Positions 1-9,162 of a DNA stretch of 64,000 bases are shown in pieces (positions within the stretch are counted from its first letter, which is position 1; each line of letters starts with the position of its first letter). Under the pieces are notes generated by a model. It had not been told where the DNA came from. It ran no database searches and worked only from the letters and a program-made list of their open reading frames with translations. The position numbers and the translations under genes are program-made. The stretch comes from Staphylococcus pseudoxylosus (GTDB lineage: Bacteria; Bacillota; Bacilli; Staphylococcales; Staphylococcaceae): the NCBI RefSeq assembly GCF_003697915.1, contig NZ_RCVN01000003.1, positions 1-64,000 on the forward strand, given 5' to 3'.

Positions 1-23
1 TACAACGGTATAACCATACTGCA

Positions 24-49
24 CCATACGCATAGCGTATGGTTTTTTT
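24..49 (+). terminator. Intrinsic terminator of a gene left of the window
   Basis: An 8-bp stem (CCATACGC / GCGTATGG) with a 3-base loop is followed by seven T on the plus strand. No gene inside the window ends here in that direction, so it should belong to a plus-strand gene lying off the left edge. Confidence 0.7.
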
Positions 50-60
50 ATAAAAAAAAA

Positions 61-124
61 CTGTCAACAAAGTTGGAAAATTTGTCGACAGTCTGGGACT
101 AATCCGCCTTCATACGGATTAGTC
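61..124. terminator. Two adjacent hairpins downstream of the sucrose PTS gene
   Basis: The first hairpin (61-91) pairs CTGTC.ACAAA with TTTGT.GACAG with one mismatch. The second (97-124) pairs GACTAATCCG with CGGATTAGTC. Both lie just past the stop of the minus-strand PTS gene. The second stem is nearly identical to the terminator stem at 33995-34033, so it looks like a reused terminator cassette. Confidence 0.6.
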
Positions 125-182
125 TTTTATTTTGTTAATGTAACTTTTGTACTACTATTCATCTTAATATATCTTTATACTA

Positions 183-1625
183 CTATGTTTCAATATTTTT
201 ATTTTTCTTTCTATATGACAAAGCATAAGTTACGCCAAATGCTACGATAAATGCAATGATCATTGCTATCCCGTAATGTAACCAACCATTATTTTGACCA
301 CTAATAGATATAAATCCTGGTATACCTGCAGTACCTAATGCAATCGCTTTTACTTTAAAGCATGCTATATAGGCAGAACCGATACCTGAACCTACAATGG
401 CACCGATAAATGGATATCTTAGCTTCAAGTTCACACCAAACATGGCTGGTTCTGTAATACCTAGTAGCGCAGATACACCTGCAGCGGATGCGACACCTTT
501 TAATTTTTTATTTTCTTTTATAATAAAGAATGCTGCAAGGGCAGCCGCTCCTTGTGCAACATTAGACATTGTTGCAATCGGGAATATAAATGAACCACCT
601 GTTGAAGAACTGTCAGCGATAAGTTGAGTTTCAATTGCAATAAAACTATGATGCATACCTGTAATCACGATCGGCGCATATAACAAACCAAATATAAGCC
701 CACCGATAGCACCACCAAATTCATATAGCCACGTTAAACCGTCTGATAACCAATATCCTAAAGTACGTGTTAACGGACCAACAAATGAAAATGTTATAAA
801 ACCAGTTGATAATATTGCTAATAAAGGTGTTAATAAATTATCTAATACGGTTGGTATAACTTTCCTTAGGCCTTTTTCAATTGTTGCAAGAATATATGTA
901 GCTACTAGCATTGGTAATACTTGGCCTTGGTATCCTACTTGATTAATTTCAAGTCCAAATAAGTTCCAATGAGGAATCTCTTTACCCGCTTCTAATGCTT
1001 TTGGATAATCATAAGCACTCATCAATTCTGGATGAACCAATATCATTCCAAGTGCTGCTCCGAGGTATGTATTACCTCCAAATCGTTTTGCAGCACTAAA
1101 ACCAATGAGTATAGGTAGTAATGTAAACGGCGCATTAGCAAAAATGTTAATCATTTCAGCTAAGCCACTAAACTGATTTTGTACTTCTATTAATGATTGA
1201 TTATCATAAAAAATACCAGGTGCAGTTAATATATTATTGATACCCATAAGTAAACCACCAGCTACAATGGCTGGTATGATTGGAACAAAGATATCTGAAA
1301 GCATTTTCACAAACCTTTGAAAAGGATTCATGTTTTTAGTGCCTTGCGCTTTCACATCTGACACCGAAGACGCTTCTTTGCCGGTAATCTTTTCTAATTC
1401 ACTAAACACTTTATTTACCGTACCAGAACCAATGATAACCTGAAATTGTCCCCCTGTTGAAAACGTACCTTTTACAACATCCATATCCCCTAATGCCTTT
1501 TCATCAACCAACCCTTCATCCTTTAACACAAGTCTCAAACGCGTTGCACAATGTGTCATTGCTTCAACATTATCTTCCCCACCAAGCGCTTGCAATATAT
1601 TTTCTGCAGCCTTTTTATAATTCAT
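183..1625 (-). CDS. scrA: PTS sucrose/trehalose-type EIIBC permease (ScrA-like)
   Basis: This membrane component of the phosphoenolpyruvate phosphotransferase system imports and phosphorylates a disaccharide, probably sucrose. The N-terminal EIIB domain (about residues 1-85) carries the phospho-cysteine motif [10 protein letters not shown]. The EIIC domain (about 105-470) has about ten hydrophobic segments and the [12 protein letters not shown] signature. There is no EIIA domain, as in staphylococcal ScrA proteins, which have the same length of about 480 residues and borrow EIIA from elsewhere. The ATG is preceded by AAAGGAGG. A LacI-type operator lies just upstream. Sucrose rather than trehalose is inferred from length and synteny. 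Confidence 0.8.
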   Translation of the reverse strand: MNYKKAAENILQALGGEDNVEAMTHCATRLRLVLKDEGLVDEKALGDMDVVKGTFSTGGQFQVIIGSGTVNKVFSELEKITGKEASSVSDVKAQGTKNMNPFQRFVKMLSDIFVPIIPAIVAGGLLMGINNILTAPGIFYDNQSLIEVQNQFSGLAEMINIFANAPFTLLPILIGFSAAKRFGGNTYLGAALGMILVHPELMSAYDYPKALEAGKEIPHWNLFGLEINQVGYQGQVLPMLVATYILATIEKGLRKVIPTVLDNLLTPLLAILSTGFITFSFVGPLTRTLGYWLSDGLTWLYEFGGAIGGLIFGLLYAPIVITGMHHSFIAIETQLIADSSSTGGSFIFPIATMSNVAQGAAALAAFFIIKENKKLKGVASAAGVSALLGITEPAMFGVNLKLRYPFIGAIVGSGIGSAYIACFKVKAIALGTAGIPGFISISGQNNGWLHYGIAMIIAFIVAFGVTYALSYRKKNKNIET

Positions 1626-1645
1626 TATATAACCTCCTTTTGAAC

Positions 1646-1690
1646 GGAACCGGTACCAAAAAACTTTATAATCATATTGTAATCGGTTCC
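1646..1690 (-). promoter_or_regulatory. LacI/ScrR-type operator upstream of the PTS gene
   Basis: GGAACCGGTACC at 1646-1657 is palindromic except for one position. A half-copy, ATCGGTTCC, lies at 1682-1690. The first site sits just before the ribosome site of the PTS gene, the usual place for a sugar-responsive LacI-family repressor such as ScrR. No such regulator is encoded in this window, so control would be in trans. Confidence 0.5.
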
Positions 1691-1750
1691 ATTAAATAAC
1701 GCAATCCTATTTTTGTATATTCTTTGTGACTAAATTTAAAGTGTTAATTA

Positions 1751-2326
1751 TTAGCCAACTACTGACATATCACTCTCTTTTATATTGACGTAATAAGATT
1801 TAATCTTGTCTATAAAATAGTCCTGTAGCATTTTCATATTGTCTTCATTTGTAGGTGCATTATCCAAATGCATTGACCAAGCTCTTGCAGGACATTCCGT
1901 ATCATAAAACATTTTATGCAGCTTTACGGTCTCTCTATTTACTGGTAACTGATATTTTTTCAATAGTAATGCTGCAATCCAATAACTCGCTTCTTCATTC
2001 TTCATAAATTGTTCATCAGACAATATGCCATTCATTTTTGATTGGCAACGTTCGATACCTATATAATGCTCATTCGCAAAAGTATTACCACAGTGCCATT
2101 CTACATATGGAGATGGATGAAACCAATAACATGTCTGCTTATCAACATATGCACACGCCCACCCTTTTTCCAATTCATTATTATCTATCCTTTGTTGTAG
2201 CCAAACGATATAATCCTCTGCACTATTATTTTCTGCATCGTCATGTAACACGACACCTAATATTTCAGATTTTAATTCCGTTATTTTAGATGCTTGATTG
2301 TAAAATTTAGAATAAATGTGTTTCAT
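1751..2326 (-). CDS. Stand-alone N-acetylmuramoyl-L-alanine amidase domain, no secretion signal
   Basis: The 191-residue protein is an Amidase_2 (peptidoglycan-recognition type) zinc amidase domain like those in Atl and staphylococcal phage endolysins. Visible zinc ligands are the His of GVVLHDD (about 27), the His of VKLHKMF (about 140) and the Cys of TECPARAW (about 148). The block WHCGNTFANEHYIGIERCQS also fits the family. It has no signal peptide, membrane segment, SH3b or GW repeats, so nothing visible exports it or binds it to the wall. It is transcribed divergently from the AraC-type regulator across 229 bp. Function in the cytoplasm is unknown; it may be a phage-lysin remnant put to another use. 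Confidence 0.75.
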   Translation of the reverse strand: MKHIYSKFYNQASKITELKSEILGVVLHDDAENNSAEDYIVWLQQRIDNNELEKGWACAYVDKQTCYWFHPSPYVEWHCGNTFANEHYIGIERCQSKMNGILSDEQFMKNEEASYWIAALLLKKYQLPVNRETVKLHKMFYDTECPARAWSMHLDNAPTNEDNMKMLQDYFIDKIKSYYVNIKESDMSVVG

Positions 2327-2555
2327 TTTTAAAACCTCCGTGGCAAATAGAACAATATGAATTTTTAAGTTGATTTCTCAGAAAAAATTATCTACTCATC
2401 AAAATACATTGTTCAAAATTTAATTTTTAACATCGAATCTCTTTATAAGATTAAAAAATATTTATATTTAAAGGATTAAAATTCATAACTTTTTGTAATA
2501 TAATGTATTTTGAACAATATACCATTTTAAATTATTATCAGGAGTTGCCTTTACT
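2327..2555. promoter_or_regulatory. Divergent promoter region with a repeated TTGTTCAAA motif
   Basis: Between the amidase and the AraC gene, ATTGTTCAAAAT (2408-2419) reappears in inverted orientation as ATTTTGAACAAT (2507-2518). A shorter form, GAACAATAT, lies at 2350-2358. The outer pair is 100 bp apart. Binding by the neighbouring AraC-type protein is inferred only from position. Confidence 0.4.
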
Positions 2556-4655
2556 ATGAATAGTACAACTTTGTGTATTCATGAATTTCTAAACACTCAT
2601 ACACAACGATGTATACATCAAGTCATACTTTTATTTTCATTAAACAATAAGCTAGATGTTACCCTAAATGGCCATCCATTATCTGCTGAAAACCATATCA
2701 TTATCATAAATCACAATGATTTATATCACATTTCAGATTCTGAACAAGTAGTAGAAATGTGTATACCTATCCAACAATTTACAAAAACAATTAAAAATTT
2801 CTTCAATTTTTACTATAACTATAAATTGTTAAATTCCAATGAATATCTTAAGTTCCAAATCTTAACGATGATTCAACAGTTGAGCCAATGTGGACCTACT
2901 GAGTCACCTATACTCAATGAAATTATAACTATAATCAATAAGGAAGCAAAAATAGAACATGAGTTTACTCATATTCCATCTATTTGCACAGAAAACGTCT
3001 TATTAAACGATATAACTGAGTTTATAAAAGCTCATGTTACTCAAGCACTTTCATCCAAAGATGTTTCGAGTACGTTTTATATTTCTGCGCCTTATATTTC
3101 TATACTGTTTAAGAAATATTTAGGTATTAGCTTTAAACATTATATAACTAGCCTTAAGATTGCTTTATCACTCGCTGATCTTATTCAAACGAAACACGCA
3201 ATTTATCATATATCTGAACATTATGGATTCAATCATTATTCAAATTATATTCATCAATTTAAATTTTTCTTAAATATGACACCTAATGAATTTAGAAAAT
3301 CAATACATGCTTCACACCAAAACAACATTGTACTAATCAATAATGATTTGAATAGGTTCATGCCTCAAATTGATTTAATAACTAAAGAAAAGCCTGTCTC
3401 ATCAAATCAATTACGGATTGATACTAAGCAATTAGACTTTAAGGATTTGGCGAAACGCCCTACTATCTTTATTCATATAGACAGTTTAATGGATATTATT
3501 CAGTCTGACTTTAATTCTAAATTCAGTTTTAAAGATTTAACTGATGCTTACGTATTAATTAATAATATTAGAAATCTCTCGTTAGAAAATTTAAGTCTCA
3601 CTGGTATGATTGATTTTATTGATTCACTATTCTCTGATTATATTGGTATTGCACTAAGAATAAAATCTATGTCACAGTTTGATTTTATCGAAAGCTTAAT
3701 ACTGCAATTTTTAAAATTCAAACCAAAATATGCAAAACATCAGCAGAATTATAATTTCCTAATTCTCTTTGATACCTCTCATTTATCATTAAACGAAGTG
3801 AATCGATTATATATTAAAATAAAAAATCTGAACTTTAATATAAAAATGGCTATTACCATCGAAGGTGTAATGAACCAGGTTAATTCTTTAAAAAATGCTT
3901 TCACACTACTCCAAAGGTTTAACTTTGATTATTATTTTATTGATATAGAGCAAGTACAAGTTCGAAATCTATTAAATAAAAAAGGCGAAGGATTTAATAA
4001 TTCAATGAGTTATTACGCTTACTTTAATAAAGTAATTAAAGCTTCACATATTGATACATCAAAGTTTGTATACACAAAAATTACAAAGCAATGCTTCAAG
4101 TTTTACGAAGAAAGCCATCCTTTAGAAATAGCTGATTTAATGTGTCATATGCTTATTTTGTTAAATAGAGGTTGTGGTGTCGGGTACGAATTAATGCGTA
4201 AAGAGAAAGCTGATGTCGCTTTGATGAACAGTCATGGAATTTATGAACCCCTAATGTATATATATCAATTTATTAGACCTTTTATTGGCAAATCAGTTTC
4301 TATCCATAAAAACTTTATTATACTCAAGGAAAAAGAAGAAATGCATTTACTTTTATTCAATTCCATAAACCACCGTACTTCACCAAAAGAAGTACTTCAT
4401 CTGGTCTTAAAAAAAACTATATTAAATTCAAAAATCACATTGTTCATACAGACATTAAACCGTGAACATGGATTTATTGACTATGCTTTGCCACCTTCAT
4501 TCAACGATATATATATCGAAAGATCATTATTACGATATATTGAACAATCCACTATACCAAAAGCAGAAATTAAACAGTTTACAGAATTTAAAAATAGCTT
4601 AGAATTTATTTTGCATCATGATGAACTAAAATATATTCGTATATTACCATCTTAA
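2556..4655 (+). CDS. rsp: AraC-family transcriptional regulator, Rsp/Rbf-like
   Basis: The 699-residue protein has the unusual layout of the staphylococcal regulators Rsp and Rbf: an AraC DNA-binding domain in the first third (about residues 150-255, two helix-turn-helix units ending in TPNEFRKS) followed by a long C-terminal region resembling a GH39-type glycosidase fold (for example GCGVGYELMRKE and LMNSHGIYEPLMYIYQF near 540-580). In S. aureus Rsp controls surface proteins, agr and virulence. The choice of Rsp over Rbf rests on synteny with the sucrose PTS gene and sarZ. The ATG at 2556 has the upstream ribosome site AGGAG. Confidence 0.65.
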   Translation: MNSTTLCIHEFLNTHTQRCIHQVILLFSLNNKLDVTLNGHPLSAENHIIIINHNDLYHISDSEQVVEMCIPIQQFTKTIKNFFNFYYNYKLLNSNEYLKFQILTMIQQLSQCGPTESPILNEIITIINKEAKIEHEFTHIPSICTENVLLNDITEFIKAHVTQALSSKDVSSTFYISAPYISILFKKYLGISFKHYITSLKIALSLADLIQTKHAIYHISEHYGFNHYSNYIHQFKFFLNMTPNEFRKSIHASHQNNIVLINNDLNRFMPQIDLITKEKPVSSNQLRIDTKQLDFKDLAKRPTIFIHIDSLMDIIQSDFNSKFSFKDLTDAYVLINNIRNLSLENLSLTGMIDFIDSLFSDYIGIALRIKSMSQFDFIESLILQFLKFKPKYAKHQQNYNFLILFDTSHLSLNEVNRLYIKIKNLNFNIKMAITIEGVMNQVNSLKNAFTLLQRFNFDYYFIDIEQVQVRNLLNKKGEGFNNSMSYYAYFNKVIKASHIDTSKFVYTKITKQCFKFYEESHPLEIADLMCHMLILLNRGCGVGYELMRKEKADVALMNSHGIYEPLMYIYQFIRPFIGKSVSIHKNFIILKEKEEMHLLLFNSINHRTSPKEVLHLVLKKTILNSKITLFIQTLNREHGFIDYALPPSFNDIYIERSLLRYIEQSTIPKAEIKQFTEFKNSLEFILHHDELKYIRILPS

Positions 4656-4800
4656 CTTTTCATATTTTAATTACGATAAACTTAACAAGCTTTAAAATTA
4701 GTAACATACGTTTAGCTAAATCATGGTTTGTACTTTCGATTGCATAAATTAAATATTTTAGATATAACAGAAGAAAATAGATATAAAGGAGAATGATACT

Positions 4801-5148
4801 TTGAAAAACAGTAAAATGTTCGCAATTACTATAAGTGCATTAATGTTAATTGTTGCTATTGTATTGATTATTATGATGTTATCGAGTGGTCAAAAAGAAA
4901 CTTATTATGGCTATATGAAAAATGAAACAACCGCCGATAAAATAATAAGTGAAAAAGATCATAAAATAGAAAAAGATGTTAAGTTACCGGCTGAATCAGG
5001 GTTTTCTCCTAAAAAAGGAGATTTCGTTAAGTTAATTAAGGCTGAAGGGGATGGCGCTTTTAGTAAAATGGAGGTTGTCGATCATGACGACATTCCTCAT
5101 GGTTTAATGATGAAAATCCATGACATGGATGGCATGAAAGGCATGTAA
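4801..5148 (+). CDS. Small membrane-anchored protein, DUF4889-like
   Basis: The 115-residue protein has an N-terminal hydrophobic anchor (about 8-28) and an extracellular basic/acidic domain that ends in a Met/His/Asp-rich tail (MMKIHDMDGMKGM). The start is TTG, placed by AAAGGAG nine bases upstream; the nearby ATG is out of frame. It resembles the short staphylococcal DUF4889 family found beside sarZ. No function is known. The tail could bind a metal, but that is speculation. Confidence 0.55.
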   Translation: MKNSKMFAITISALMLIVAIVLIIMMLSSGQKETYYGYMKNETTADKIISEKDHKIEKDVKLPAESGFSPKKGDFVKLIKAEGDGAFSKMEVVDHDDIPHGLMMKIHDMDGMKGM

Positions 5149-5216
5149 GCTTTGTGCTATAACCTCAATGCAAAAACTTATACATGCACATCTCTCATAA
5201 CATGCTAATATATAAA

Positions 5217-5266
5217 AAATGAGGAGAGGTGGGGACAAATAATTAGTCCCTGCCTCTCCTCATTTA
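5217..5266. terminator. Bidirectional terminator between convergent genes
   Basis: A long stem pairs AATGAGGAGAGG with CCTCTCCTCATT and contains an inner GGGAC/GTCCC. It is A-rich on the left and T-rich on the right, so it can end both the DUF4889-like gene and the convergent YxeA-like gene. Confidence 0.8.
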
Positions 5267-5280
5267 TTAACAATGTATTC

Positions 5281-5640
5281 CTATTTATCTTTAGGCTTAT
5301 AATCTTCCTTAAATTCGTTATGTTTAGCATCTTTGATATTTTTATTGGTTTCACTATCAAAACCTTGTACTAAAATACCTTTAAATGTACTAATTGGTTG
5401 CACTGTATACGTATGTTCTGAATCATCTTTAAATTTAACTTGTTTATAATATAAACCCTTTTTAGCACTATACAATGTTTTCTCGGATTCAATTTTTTCA
5501 GTTAAATTTTGTTCATCCATATAATGATCTACTAGTTCTAGATTTTTATGTCCCTGATATGTTCTCATGCCAAAGAAAAATACAATAGCAATAATCAGTG
5601 ACACCACTAATAGACCTATGATTTTAAAAAATGTTTTCAT
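5281..5640 (-). CDS. YxeA family (DUF1093) membrane-anchored protein
   Basis: The protein of about 119 residues has one N-terminal transmembrane helix (IIGLLVVSLIIAIVFFF) and a small extracytoplasmic beta-rich domain ending in a lysine-rich tail. This matches the YxeA/DUF1093 family of Gram-positive secreted or anchored proteins, which fold as an OB-like barrel. Two adjacent ATGs exist; the second, with AAGGAG at better spacing, is preferred. The exact role is unknown. Confidence 0.6.
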   Translation of the reverse strand: MKTFFKIIGLLVVSLIIAIVFFFGMRTYQGHKNLELVDHYMDEQNLTEKIESEKTLYSAKKGLYYKQVKFKDDSEHTYTVQPISTFKGILVQGFDSETNKNIKDAKHNEFKEDYKPKDK

Positions 5641-6025
5641 CATTAATCTCCTTTAGTTAAAACGATAACTTTCTAACTGATAGATGAGTAGTTACGCCCC
5701 TCATTAACGCCTTATTACACCTTTTTTATATAATAAAACACATAATATTACCAGTATGACTGATTACAAACCATTTATAAAGTCATATAGACTTTTTGTA
5801 ACAAAATCTCCTTAAATTAATTTCAAACCTAAGATCATTTTTTATCTTCTAAAAGCATACTTTATTAATTTAAAAGCACTTCATATTACAGTACTTTTTC
5901 ACTATATTGTTTCTAGTTAAGTAAACGTCGATAAATATTATTTTTTTAATAGAAAGAGGTGCGCAACCGTTCCTTGACAACAACCATAGTTCATAATATG
6001 GTTAAATTTCAAAAGGGGTGATTAA
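5641..6025. promoter_or_regulatory. Gene-free 385-bp leader with a probable sarZ promoter
   Basis: No further open frame is supported. TTGACA at 5974-5979 is a good -35 box, and TATGGT at 5997-6002 is a weaker -10 with 17-bp spacing. The inverted repeat AACCATA (5982-5988) / TATGGTT (5997-6003) lies across the spacer and -10. That is the geometry expected for an operator of a MarR-family protein, perhaps SarZ itself. Confidence 0.45.
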
Positions 6026-6466
6026 ATGGAGGAAAAAGACAGCTACTTAGAAAGACAACTATGTTTTCTTTTTTATGTGTCTTCTAAAGAAATCATTAAG
6101 AAGTATACGTCTTACTTAAAAGAATTCGATTTAACATATACAGGCTATATTGTGCTACTTGCAATTAAAGTAGATGAAAAACTCAATATTAAAACGCTTG
6201 GCGAACGTGTTTATTTAGATTCAGGGACACTTACACCTTTACTTAAAAAACTTGAGAAAAAAGGCTATGTAACTAGAACACGTGAAATTGATGATGAGCG
6301 TAACCTACAGATTGCACTTACTGAAAAAGGTGCAAATGTTAAAGAACCACTCTCTAAAATATCAAAACGTGTGTTTAGCGAATTCGATATGGACATGGAT
6401 GAAGCTATTAATCTAAAAGAAACATTACAACACTTCGTTAATAAACATTTTTCTAAAGATATTTAA
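6026..6466 (+). CDS. sarZ: MarR-type redox regulator SarZ
   Basis: The 146-residue winged-helix protein matches staphylococcal SarZ (about 148 residues). The N-terminal helix carries the single conserved Cys13 ([18 protein letters not shown]), the residue oxidised in SarZ/MgrA/OhrR to release DNA. The recognition region ([23 protein letters not shown]) and the wing [10 protein letters not shown] follow. In S. aureus it governs virulence, metabolic and oxidative-stress genes. Ribosome site AAAGGGGTG precedes the ATG. Its position between the DUF4889-like gene and the nar region matches known synteny. Confidence 0.9.
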   Translation: MEEKDSYLERQLCFLFYVSSKEIIKKYTSYLKEFDLTYTGYIVLLAIKVDEKLNIKTLGERVYLDSGTLTPLLKKLEKKGYVTRTREIDDERNLQIALTEKGANVKEPLSKISKRVFSEFDMDMDEAINLKETLQHFVNKHFSKDI

Positions 6467-6469
6467 TCT

Positions 6470-6538
6470 GTCAGAGGTAAAGTTAAAGTTAGAAGTTCTA
6501 GTTTTCATGTTATTATTTTTAACTTTACTTGCCTCTTA
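6470..6538 (+). terminator. Probable sarZ terminator
   Basis: The arms AGAGGTAAAGTTAAA and TTTAACTTTACTTGCCTCTT pair across a loop of about 30 bases, with small internal mismatches, just after the sarZ stop. Confidence 0.5.
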
Positions 6539-6633
6539 CTTAAATCTTTTTACTACGCCCCACTCCGTCACAACCCCACCAATGGTACTAACTCAATCAA
6601 GCTAATATTTAACTCTTTTTTATTTTTACATAG

Positions 6634-6669
6634 TTTGACTTTGACTTTCTTTGACTAACGTATTATACT
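6634..6669 (+). promoter_or_regulatory. CtsR-controlled promoter of the hsp20 pair
   Basis: On the minus strand 6640-6656 reads AGTCAAA-GAA-AGTCAAA, a perfect match to the CtsR heptad repeat RGTCAAA-NAN-RGTCAAA. A third heptad adjoins at 6634-6640. A sigma-A promoter overlaps it: -35 TTGACT at 6641-6646, 17 bp, -10 TATACT at 6664-6669. CtsR bound here would cover the -35, so expression should rise on heat or protein stress. Confidence 0.85.
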
Positions 6670-6702
6670 GTATTTGTAAGATAAAAGGAGAGGTGAATAG
6701 AG

Positions 6703-7071
6703 ATGATACAAAGCACTAACAATCTTACTAAAGATTTATTAGAAAGTTTAGTCTCAGACCATCACGATTTCAAAGTAACTGTACACCAAGCACAAGATAG
6801 CTATACAGTTGAAGCTGAACTTCCTGGTTATCAAAAAGATGATATTACTATCAATTTCGAAAATAAAACATTAACTATACTAGCAAAACGTGCGTCTAAT
6901 TTAGAACAACAAGGTACTTATTTAATTAACGAACGTAATTCTAATAAGCAAAGTAGACAGTTTATCTTTAAACATATAGACACAAATAAAATAAAAGCAT
7001 CTATGAATGACGGCATCTTAACGATAAAACTGCCAATCAAGCAAACAAAGACACAAATTTCAATCGACTAA
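6703..7071 (+). CDS. Small heat shock protein, Hsp20/alpha-crystallin family (first copy)
   Basis: This 122-residue chaperone holds unfolding proteins in the cytoplasm. The alpha-crystallin domain spans about residues 20-115, with the signature AELPGYQKDDITINFENKTLTI and the C-terminal beta strand DGILTIKLPIK. The tail is very short. It is the first gene after the CtsR-type promoter and lies 27 bp before a second Hsp20 gene, so the two are probably co-transcribed. Ribosome site AAAGGAGAGGTG precedes the ATG. Confidence 0.88.
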   Translation: MIQSTNNLTKDLLESLVSDHHDFKVTVHQAQDSYTVEAELPGYQKDDITINFENKTLTILAKRASNLEQQGTYLINERNSNKQSRQFIFKHIDTNKIKASMNDGILTIKLPIKQTKTQISID

Positions 7072-7098
7072 ATCTAAAAAATTAAGGAGAGATATATC

Positions 7099-7533
7099 AT
7101 GGCTTTTGATAAAAAACCGTATAACAATCCATTTTTCGAAGGTGATCCAACCGAATTATTTAGAGATTTTGGACGTCAATTTTTTGAAAACTTTCCTGAA
7201 ACTTCAAGCATTAAATCAGATGTGAGAGAGTTAGACCATGCCTTCACCATCGAAGCTGAACTCCCTGGTTTTAAAAAAGAAAATATCAGTTTACAATTTG
7301 AAAATGACACTTTAACAATTGAAGGTCAGCAATCAAACGATAATAAAGAACAAGATGAAGATGGTCGCATCCTTCATCAAGAACGGACTTTTAGCGATGT
7401 TAAACGTCAATATCCTTTTGAAAATATAGATGAAACTGCTATTAAAGCATCATTTGAAAATGGTATATTAAATGTAACACTACCTAAAAAAGAACAAGAA
7501 GAACACTCAGCATCAAATATTCAAATAGATTAA
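7099..7533 (+). CDS. Small heat shock protein, Hsp20/alpha-crystallin family (second copy)
   Basis: The 144-residue paralogue of the upstream gene has a longer N-terminal arm (about 40 residues, rich in Phe) before the alpha-crystallin domain (AELPGFKKENISLQFENDTLTIEG to NGILNVTLPKK) and a longer polar C-terminal tail with the hydrophobic ending NIQID. The different arms suggest that the pair may form mixed oligomers; that is inference. Ribosome site AAGGAGAG. The operon ends at the strong hairpin that follows. Confidence 0.88.
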   Translation: MAFDKKPYNNPFFEGDPTELFRDFGRQFFENFPETSSIKSDVRELDHAFTIEAELPGFKKENISLQFENDTLTIEGQQSNDNKEQDEDGRILHQERTFSDVKRQYPFENIDETAIKASFENGILNVTLPKKEQEEHSASNIQID

Positions 7534-7578
7534 TATAGTCATTTTGTTGGCTACTGATAATCTTTATAAGATAAATTT

Positions 7579-7619
7579 AAAAGCTGAAGTTAGATGAATG
7601 ATCTAACTTCAGCTTTTTT
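7579..7619. terminator. Bidirectional terminator between hsp20 and narT
   Basis: A perfect stem pairs AAAAGCTGAAGTTAGAT with ATCTAACTTCAGCTTTT around a 5-base loop, followed by T on the plus strand and on the minus strand. It serves both convergent units. Confidence 0.85.
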
Positions 7620-8784
7620 ATAATGTCGGATTTAATTTTTCACGTTTCATAATATGAATCATGGTAACTAAAGCAATCACTCCGAATATAGCCAATAAGA
7701 TAAAAGAGAAATGACTGGTTCCAGTGAGACTTGTTACATAAGCTATGACTAATGGTGGGAAGAAACCGCCTAAGCCCCCCATCATCGAAACGATACCATT
7801 AGCTGATCCAGCCTCTTTTCCAAAATAAGTTGGCACGAGCTTAAATATTAGGCCATTACCGACGCCTGCGCACATACTAATAAGTAAACATCCAATTGTA
7901 AATAATAAGATATGATCTGATAGACCTAGCGTAATCGCACCTATAATCATTAATATAAAGTCACAAATTAGTAAAGTTACAGCATTAAACTTATCACCTA
8001 ATACGCCCCCTAGCGGTCTTAGGAAAGTTGCTAATGCGATAAATACCCCTGCTCTTATACCAGCATCAACTTCGCTGATGCCAAAATTTTGTACTAAGAA
8101 ATTAGGTAAAAACAATCCAAAAGCTACGAATGAACCAAATGTAATAAAATACCACAGTGATAAATAATATAATCTTAAATCTTTCATCAATATTTTATAT
8201 TGTTTAACTAAAGGGACTTTAATTTTTGGTTCTTTACTGTCACCTAACAGAAACATAAAAATTGCAAAAAGTACGATGACGATTAAATAACCTCTAACTG
8301 TTGATTGCCAACCTATGATACCAGCAATCGGAGGCGCTAAGAATGAAGAAATGGCAGTTCCTATATTTCCCATCCCATATATACCATTTGCTAATCCTAC
8401 GCGCTCTTTAGGAAAATATTTAGGAATAGATGTCACACCTACTGAAAATACAGCACCACCTACACCAAGAAAGAAACCTGACGCCATTAACATCTTAGGT
8501 GATTGTGCATGGCTTAGAAAGTAAATCGGAAATAATAATATGATAAAACTACAAAAGAATACCCATTTCGCACCAATAATATTTGTTAAATAGCCAAAAG
8601 GCACTCTTAAAATAGAACCTAATATAACAGGAATAGCTAAAATAATAGAAAGTTGGCTACTTGTTATATGTACATCCTGAGAAATAAAAGGCATTAGTGG
8701 CGCAATAATACTCCATGCCATGAACCCTACAACAAGACTTAAAGACTGCAATGTTAGTTGAAAACCACCACTTGCTTTGTTCAT
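7618..8784 (-). CDS. narT: Nitrate/nitrite MFS transporter NarT
   Basis: The 388-residue major facilitator protein has 12 predicted membrane segments. It carries the nitrate-porter signatures [11 protein letters not shown] (segment 5) and [12 protein letters not shown] (segment 11). In S. carnosus NarT takes up nitrate for anaerobic respiration and exports nitrite. It lies downstream of nreABC, in the order narGHJI-nreABC-narT known from staphylococci, but about 380 bp of leader with regulatory sites separates it from nreC, so it has its own promoter. Start ATG with AAGGTG upstream. Confidence 0.93.
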   Translation of the reverse strand: MNKASGGFQLTLQSLSLVVGFMAWSIIAPLMPFISQDVHITSSQLSIILAIPVILGSILRVPFGYLTNIIGAKWVFFCSFIILLFPIYFLSHAQSPKMLMASGFFLGVGGAVFSVGVTSIPKYFPKERVGLANGIYGMGNIGTAISSFLAPPIAGIIGWQSTVRGYLIVIVLFAIFMFLLGDSKEPKIKVPLVKQYKILMKDLRLYYLSLWYFITFGSFVAFGLFLPNFLVQNFGISEVDAGIRAGVFIALATFLRPLGGVLGDKFNAVTLLICDFILMIIGAITLGLSDHILLFTIGCLLISMCAGVGNGLIFKLVPTYFGKEAGSANGIVSMMGGLGGFFPPLVIAYVTSLTGTSHFSFILLAIFGVIALVTMIHIMKREKLNPTL

Positions 8785-9100
8785 TCATTTCACCTTCAAT
8801 TTATAATTATTTTGATAAATTAGGCCAGTATTTGCATATAGTTGAAGTGCTGTATTTCTCTATGACAATTATAAATATTAGCACCGGTGTAATATGAGTA
8901 AGTATAAACGTTTCTATTAGCAGAATACTGACCACATTATTATTATAAAATCTTTGTGAAAAATTGAACATAAGGATTATCCCTTAACAAATAGAGGAAT
9001 TTCCCTACTTAATTGAGGGGATTCATATAAGAAAAATATACTTAGAATTTAAAGTTATCCACGATTCCTCCTTTTATTTAATAAGTCCTAATCAACAAGA
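8785..9100 (-). promoter_or_regulatory. narT leader with Rex-like and NreC-like elements
   Basis: The sequence TTGTGAAAAATTGAACAT (8954-8971) matches the Rex consensus TTGTGAAWWWWTTCACAA except for three bases in the right half. Several GGG/CCC runs lie at 8972-9030 (for example TAGGGAAATTCCTCTA read on the minus strand at 9000-9015). They resemble the GC-rich palindrome described for NreC, as I recall it taGGG-N4-CCCta. No other gene is visible here. Confidence 0.5.
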
Positions 9101-9101
9101 A

Positions 9102-9143
9102 AGAGCCAACCTACGCCTGATTATTTAGGCAATTAAGTTAGCT
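9102..9143 (-). terminator. Terminator of the nar-nre operon
   Basis: Read on the minus strand, GAGCTAAC pairs with GTTGGCTC and an inner GCCT pairs with AGGC; TTTCTTGTT follows. It sits 20 bp after the nreC stop and separates that operon from narT. Confidence 0.75.
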
Positions 9144-9162
9144 CATTTATATAAGTACTATT

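Noticed and set aside
1751..2326. Amidase as sign of a prophage
   Set aside because: No integrase, structural, holin or attachment sequence is nearby, and flanking genes are core staphylococcal genes.
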